From contig PDRU01000069.1 in the NCBI GenBank assembly GCA_002748225.1, positions 1 through 9,102 on the forward strand: a stretch of DNA of 9,102 nucleotides. Reading direction: 5' to 3'. The notes below the pieces were generated by a model. That model saw only the letters and a program-made list of their open reading frames with translations. It ran no database searches and was not told the DNA's origin. A program made the position numbers and the translations under genes. This stretch comes from Spirochaetales bacterium. GTDB lineage: Bacteria > Spirochaetota > Spirochaetia > DSM-2461. Below are positions 6,594-9,102 of this stretch, piece by piece (the stretch's first letter is position 1; each line of letters starts with the position of its first letter).

Positions 6594-7453
6594 TGGACAT
6601 TCCTTACAACAAGGTTCCATACCCGGGAAAGAACCTTTCCTTTTTCATCCTTCAGACGAAGTTCCAGTATTCCCCGACCTTCATTAAAGGCAATATCATT
6701 AAAAACAAAATACCCCTGCCGGCTGTACACTGCCTCGTAATTCAAAGGACCGGGAGCATTCAGCACTATTACGCCATCCTGCTCTTCAAGAGAATCCAGC
6801 TTGACAAAGCCCACACGCGTTCCAAGCCAGTAGAGAGAAATTTCCACAGGCACGGTATTACTGATACCGGTATAAACCGCATCTACCGTCAAAGACCAGC
6901 GTCCCGGAAGAATCTGCATTCTGTCTGTAACAGGCAGTACTTCCGAACCGCGGGAAAGCTCTATGGAGCCCAGACGGGGACGGCCTTCAATAACACGGGC
7001 GGGAAGCAGGCCCAGAGGGTCCACAATACGGCCCTGCCGGAAATCAGTTACAATAAAGCTCCAGCCCGAAATGCCGGAGTATCCCAGCCAGTCGCCCTCT
7101 GAAACTTTATCCTTCAGATCCGGACGTACATCCACACCTTCATAAGTTGAACGGAAACCATCCTCATGTTCAAGAACAACCAGTCCCTTACCGGGAAGGC
7201 TGGCTGAATTGTATTCGGAAGAACTCCATATCAGTTCGCCGTCGCCCCATGCCTGAACCCTTTCTTCAGAAGTTTCAAAATGCAGCCCTCTGCTGAATGC
7301 TCCTTGACGGGCAGCGGCAAAAGAGGAAACAAGGGCCTGCTGACTGTCCGGCCACTGACGGGCAAAAGAAGCACACGGCAGTGCTCCAAGAACAGCAAAA
7401 AAACAAAATAATGCAGAGAAGGAAGCGCGGGAAAATATATTTTTGTTATTCAT
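6590..7453 (-). CDS. Secreted protein with degenerate LytM/M23-like domain
   Basis: A 287-residue exported protein. Residues 1-31 form a signal peptide (basic start, hydrophobic SALFCFFAVLGAL, likely type I cleavage after SFA). Residues about 50-150 follow the beta-strand plan of an M23/LytM domain: RVQAWGDGELIW, then GKGLVVLEHEDGFRSTYEGVD, then VSEGDWLGYSGISGWSFIVTD, matching the usual 'V.A..DG.V', 'G..V.I.H..G..T.Y..L' and 'V..G..IG..G' pattern. The zinc ligands are missing: the second-ligand region reads Y-E-G rather than Y-x-H, and the HxH pair is SFI. It is therefore probably a non-catalytic, peptidoglycan- or partner-binding relative. Residues about 155-287 form a beta-rich domain I do not recognise. 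The ATG overlaps the upstream stop (TGATG), with GGAG 8 nt upstream. The homology is pattern-based and moderate. Confidence 0.75.
   Translation of the reverse strand: MNNKNIFSRASFSALFCFFAVLGALPCASFARQWPDSQQALVSSFAAARQGAFSRGLHFETSEERVQAWGDGELIWSSSEYNSASLPGKGLVVLEHEDGFRSTYEGVDVRPDLKDKVSEGDWLGYSGISGWSFIVTDFRQGRIVDPLGLLPARVIEGRPRLGSIELSRGSEVLPVTDRMQILPGRWSLTVDAVYTGISNTVPVEISLYWLGTRVGFVKLDSLEEQDGVIVLNAPGPLNYEAVYSRQGYFVFNDIAFNEGRGILELRLKDEKGKVLSRVWNLVVRNVQ
6601..6605 (-). promoter_or_regulatory. Ribosome binding site favouring a GTG start for the methyltransferase
   Basis: AAGGA on the minus strand sits 7 nt before GTG 6593-6591, inside the end of the upstream gene. It supports the GTG start with 4-bp overlap over the ATG at 6620, whose nearest purine run is more than 10 nt away. 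Confidence 0.65.
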
Positions 7454-8505
7454 CAGTGTTTCTCCAGAGCAATAACGCTGAAATAACGGTCACCGGCCAG
7501 GATAAGATAATTCTTATGGAAAAGGACATCTCTAGTATCAGGAAGCACACGGGAATTGCAGAAGGTAAGGTCGCGGGGAGTCAGAATGCGGAGACTCAGA
7601 TCCTCAGCGTCTCCTCCCAGCAGAGCCAGATAACCCGATTCAGAAGAGAAGTCCCACTGGGCGGCGGCCGTACCGGCTACAGTAAGATGCTGAAGGCTGT
7701 AACCATCCCGTTCCACCGCGGCCGTACCCTCCGCAGCTTCGTAGAGTATACGGTTCCCCCCGGAGACAAAACCAACCGGAACACTCCGCCGGAAATCTGT
7801 GCCGGTTTCATGGTGGGAAACAGGCCGGAATCCGTTCTTTTTTTCTTCCAGCAGGATAAAACGCTGAGGATCAAGACCGCTGATCAAGGCAATGGCTGCG
7901 GCATCGTCGCTCAAAGCCGCTCCGTAAACAGCTTCAACCCGGCTGCCTCCGGGCCTGTAGGTCATTTCAACTTTTCCATCCGGACTTATCAGCTCCGCGT
8001 GCCCGTCCAGAAAGCCCAGCAGAGTTCTTCCGGCGGCCGAATCAAGACTGGTTAAAGGACTCAGACTGTCTCTGTGCCATATTCCGGCTCCGTTTTCGGG
8101 ACTGCACATTTCAATTCGTCCGGAGCTGTTGTCCAGCAGGTACAGATGCCCGTCCCGTACAACCGGCATTGCTGTGCTTTTAATCCGGAAGCGCAAGCGC
8201 CCCTGAACATCAAAAACACTCACGGAATCCGGCTCCGGTACAGCCATCCAGTCTCTTTCCGCAGACAGGCCCGGAGCCTGCCTGCTGCTGACAAGATGGA
8301 AATTTTCATCGAAATACGCGGCCCTGTTTCTGACGTGAACAGGAATAAGCGCCTCTCCGCCTGACATTTCAACCGTGCTTCCAGCTGCCAGATCTGTAAA
8401 AGAAACCGGTTTTAACACAGGTTCCTGACCGGTATGTCTCGGAAAAAGAAAGTAATAAACAGTCATCAGAACTATGCCGATGAAAGTGATACCCCGTTGT
8501 TTCAT
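7453..8505 (-). CDS. Membrane-anchored beta-propeller-like protein, function unknown
   Basis: A 350-residue protein with one N-terminal hydrophobic segment (about 5-22, GITFIGIVLMTVYYFLF after a Lys/Arg start), probably an uncleaved anchor placing the rest in the periplasm. The remainder is a run of short beta-strand repeats of the WD40/PQQ-like kind: SVFDVQGRLRFRI (96-108), DGHLYLLDNSSGRIEM (118-133), LLGFLDGHAELISPDGKVEM (162-181), AIALISGLDPQRFILLE (204-220), GYLALLGGD (291-299) and ILAGDRYFSVIAL (335-347). No catalytic motif is visible. ATG 8505 is preferred; a TTG at 8541 would add 12 residues but coincides with a -35 element. There is no ribosome site before the ATG, and the promoter lies so close that the mRNA may be leaderless. 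It leads an operon with the LytM-like protein and methyltransferase. Assignment as a propeller is by pattern; the gene itself is fairly certain. Confidence 0.78.
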   Translation of the reverse strand: MKQRGITFIGIVLMTVYYFLFPRHTGQEPVLKPVSFTDLAAGSTVEMSGGEALIPVHVRNRAAYFDENFHLVSSRQAPGLSAERDWMAVPEPDSVSVFDVQGRLRFRIKSTAMPVVRDGHLYLLDNSSGRIEMCSPENGAGIWHRDSLSPLTSLDSAAGRTLLGFLDGHAELISPDGKVEMTYRPGGSRVEAVYGAALSDDAAAIALISGLDPQRFILLEEKKNGFRPVSHHETGTDFRRSVPVGFVSGGNRILYEAAEGTAAVERDGYSLQHLTVAGTAAAQWDFSSESGYLALLGGDAEDLSLRILTPRDLTFCNSRVLPDTRDVLFHKNYLILAGDRYFSVIALEKH

Positions 8506-8512
8506 ATTCAAC

Positions 8513-8541
8513 ACTATACGCCGGGGGAGGGAACGGGTCAA
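8513..8541 (-). promoter_or_regulatory. Promoter of the propeller/LytM-like/methyltransferase operon
   Basis: TTGACC (8536-8541, 5/6) is followed after exactly 17 bp by TATAGT (8513-8518, 5/6). Only 7 nt separate the -10 from the ATG at 8505, so the transcription start should fall on or next to the A of the start codon. Confidence 0.65.
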
Positions 8542-8583
8542 ATCGCTGTACCGGCATATTGAAAAACAAGCAGGAGGAAGGTT

Positions 8584-8991
8584 ATGAAAGCCGAAGAATT
8601 AATGGATAAAGCCCGGGAAGCTGCTCTGAAAGCCTATGCTCCATACTCCCGTTTCCGGGTAGGCGCAGCACTGCTGCTGGATAACGGTTCTGTTATTACC
8701 GGAGTAAATGTAGAAAACCGCTCTTTTGGCTTATCGAACTGTGCCGAAAGAAGTGCCATTTTCACTGCAATTAGTGCAGGTTTCAAAAATTTTAAGGCTG
8801 TTGCGGTTGCCGGACCCGATGCCTGGGAGCCGCTCTCACCCTGCGGAGCCTGCCGGCAGGTACTCAGCGAATTCTGCCCTCCGGACACACCGGTGTACTA
8901 CGATGATTCGAAGGGAGGATATATTGAATCCTCTGTGGGGGGGCTCTATCCGGCCAACGCGCTTTCGGATCTGTCGGAAAAAATTAAGTAA
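8584..8991 (+). CDS. cdd: Cytidine deaminase (homotetrameric type)
   Basis: Hydrolytically deaminates cytidine and deoxycytidine to uridine and deoxyuridine in pyrimidine salvage; cytoplasmic. The 135-residue length fits the small tetrameric class. All signature residues are present: AYAPYSRFRVGAAL (18-30), substrate-binding NVENRSFGLSNCAE (42-55) with zinc ligand Cys53 and catalytic Glu55, and PCGACRQ (86-92) with zinc ligands Cys87 and Cys90. The C-terminus LYPANALSDL replaces the more usual LLPxAFxPxDL, a modest divergence in a region that contains a run of seven G (8937-8943). AGGAGG (8572-8577) lies 6 nt before the ATG. No clear sigma-70 promoter is seen in the 78 bp shared with the divergent operon; CATATT at 8555-8560 is a weak -10 candidate. 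Its stop is 3 bp from the end of the convergent ORF at the right edge. Confidence 0.95.
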   Translation: MKAEELMDKAREAALKAYAPYSRFRVGAALLLDNGSVITGVNVENRSFGLSNCAERSAIFTAISAGFKNFKAVAVAGPDAWEPLSPCGACRQVLSEFCPPDTPVYYDDSKGGYIESSVGGLYPANALSDLSEKIK

Positions 8992-8994
8992 GGG

Positions 8995-9102
8995 CTATTT
9001 ACTGCCGCTGTGTGTTTCCAGTTTCTGCATGCGTGAGGAATGCTCACTCTTCAGGTTATCCTGTTCCATTTTATCCTTCCACACATCTATTTTACGCTTC
9101 AG
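8995..9102 (-). CDS. C-terminal 35 residues of an unidentified protein (runs off right edge)
   Basis: The minus strand is open from the right edge for 35 codons to a TAG at 8997-8995. The peptide (beginning LKRKIDVWKDKMEQDN) is highly charged and probably helical or coiled-coil. It is too short for family assignment and contains no recognisable motif. The end lies 3 bp from the cdd stop, in a tail-to-tail arrangement consistent with the dense packing elsewhere. It could also be chance open sequence. Confidence 0.5.
   Translation of the reverse strand: MKRKIDVWKDKMEQDNLKSEHSSRMQKLETHSGSK

Noticed and set aside
7364..7453. Lipoprotein signal at Cys27 of the LytM-like protein
   Set aside because: The residue before the cysteine is proline (ALPC), which does not fit even the relaxed spirochaete lipobox; type I cleavage after SFA is more likely.
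7297..8055. 252-codon plus-strand open frame opposite the LytM-like and propeller genes
   Set aside because: It spans the junction of two minus-strand genes that have signal/anchor segments, coupled start/stop codons and a promoter. The plus-strand protein is basic, without domains, and has no ribosome site.
8987..9003. Possible hairpin (AGTAA/TTACT) between cdd and the right-edge ORF
   Set aside because: The stem is only 5 bp, AT-rich and lacks a following T tract, too weak to call a terminator.

Overview
The window (about 50% GC by eye, nine protein-coding genes, almost no free space) looks like chromosomal core sequence from a spirochaete, most likely Treponema or a close relative. This is an inference from protein character: the RsmH fragment reads DLGISAFHYE where most bacteria have DLGVSSPQLD, the MraZ has a spirochaete-like N-terminus, and a DUF4912 gene sits beside a GH57 branching enzyme. 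No mobile element, rRNA, tRNA or CRISPR array is visible.

Layout. (1) 1-987: start of the division/cell-wall (dcw) cluster on the minus strand, mraZ then rsmH (rsmH runs off the left edge). They are expressed from a promoter overlaid by a 10-bp-periodic array of TGGGA repeats, the MraZ operator. An intrinsic terminator at 932-959 separates this from the next unit. (2) 988-3307: a two-gene minus-strand operon, DUF4912 protein then GH57 (DUF1957-type) 1,4-alpha-glucan branching enzyme, overlapping by 11 bp. (3) 3425-5770: a divergent plus-strand gene for a second, larger GH57 protein of the DUF3536 type. The promoters of (2) and (3) appear to overlap face to face. (4) 5739-8505: a minus-strand three-gene operon with overlapping stop/start codons: a membrane-anchored beta-propeller-like protein, a secreted degenerate LytM/M23-like protein without zinc ligands, and a zinc-ribbon SAM methyltransferase. 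Its last gene overlaps the 3' end of the DUF3536 gene by 32 bp, tail to tail. Its first gene appears to have a leaderless mRNA. (5) 8584-8991: plus-strand cytidine deaminase (cdd). (6) 8995-9102: the C-terminal end of a minus-strand ORF entering from the right edge.

How the genes fit together. mraZ/rsmH is the regulator and 16S rRNA methyltransferase pair at the head of dcw clusters. The DUF4912 and two GH57 genes form an alpha-glucan module, with branching activity predicted for the DUF1957 member and unknown activity for the DUF3536 member. The propeller/LytM-like/methyltransferase operon is the least explained part. Two of its products are predicted to act outside the cytoplasmic membrane and one inside, which would suit envelope assembly or modification, but no specific function can be assigned from sequence alone.
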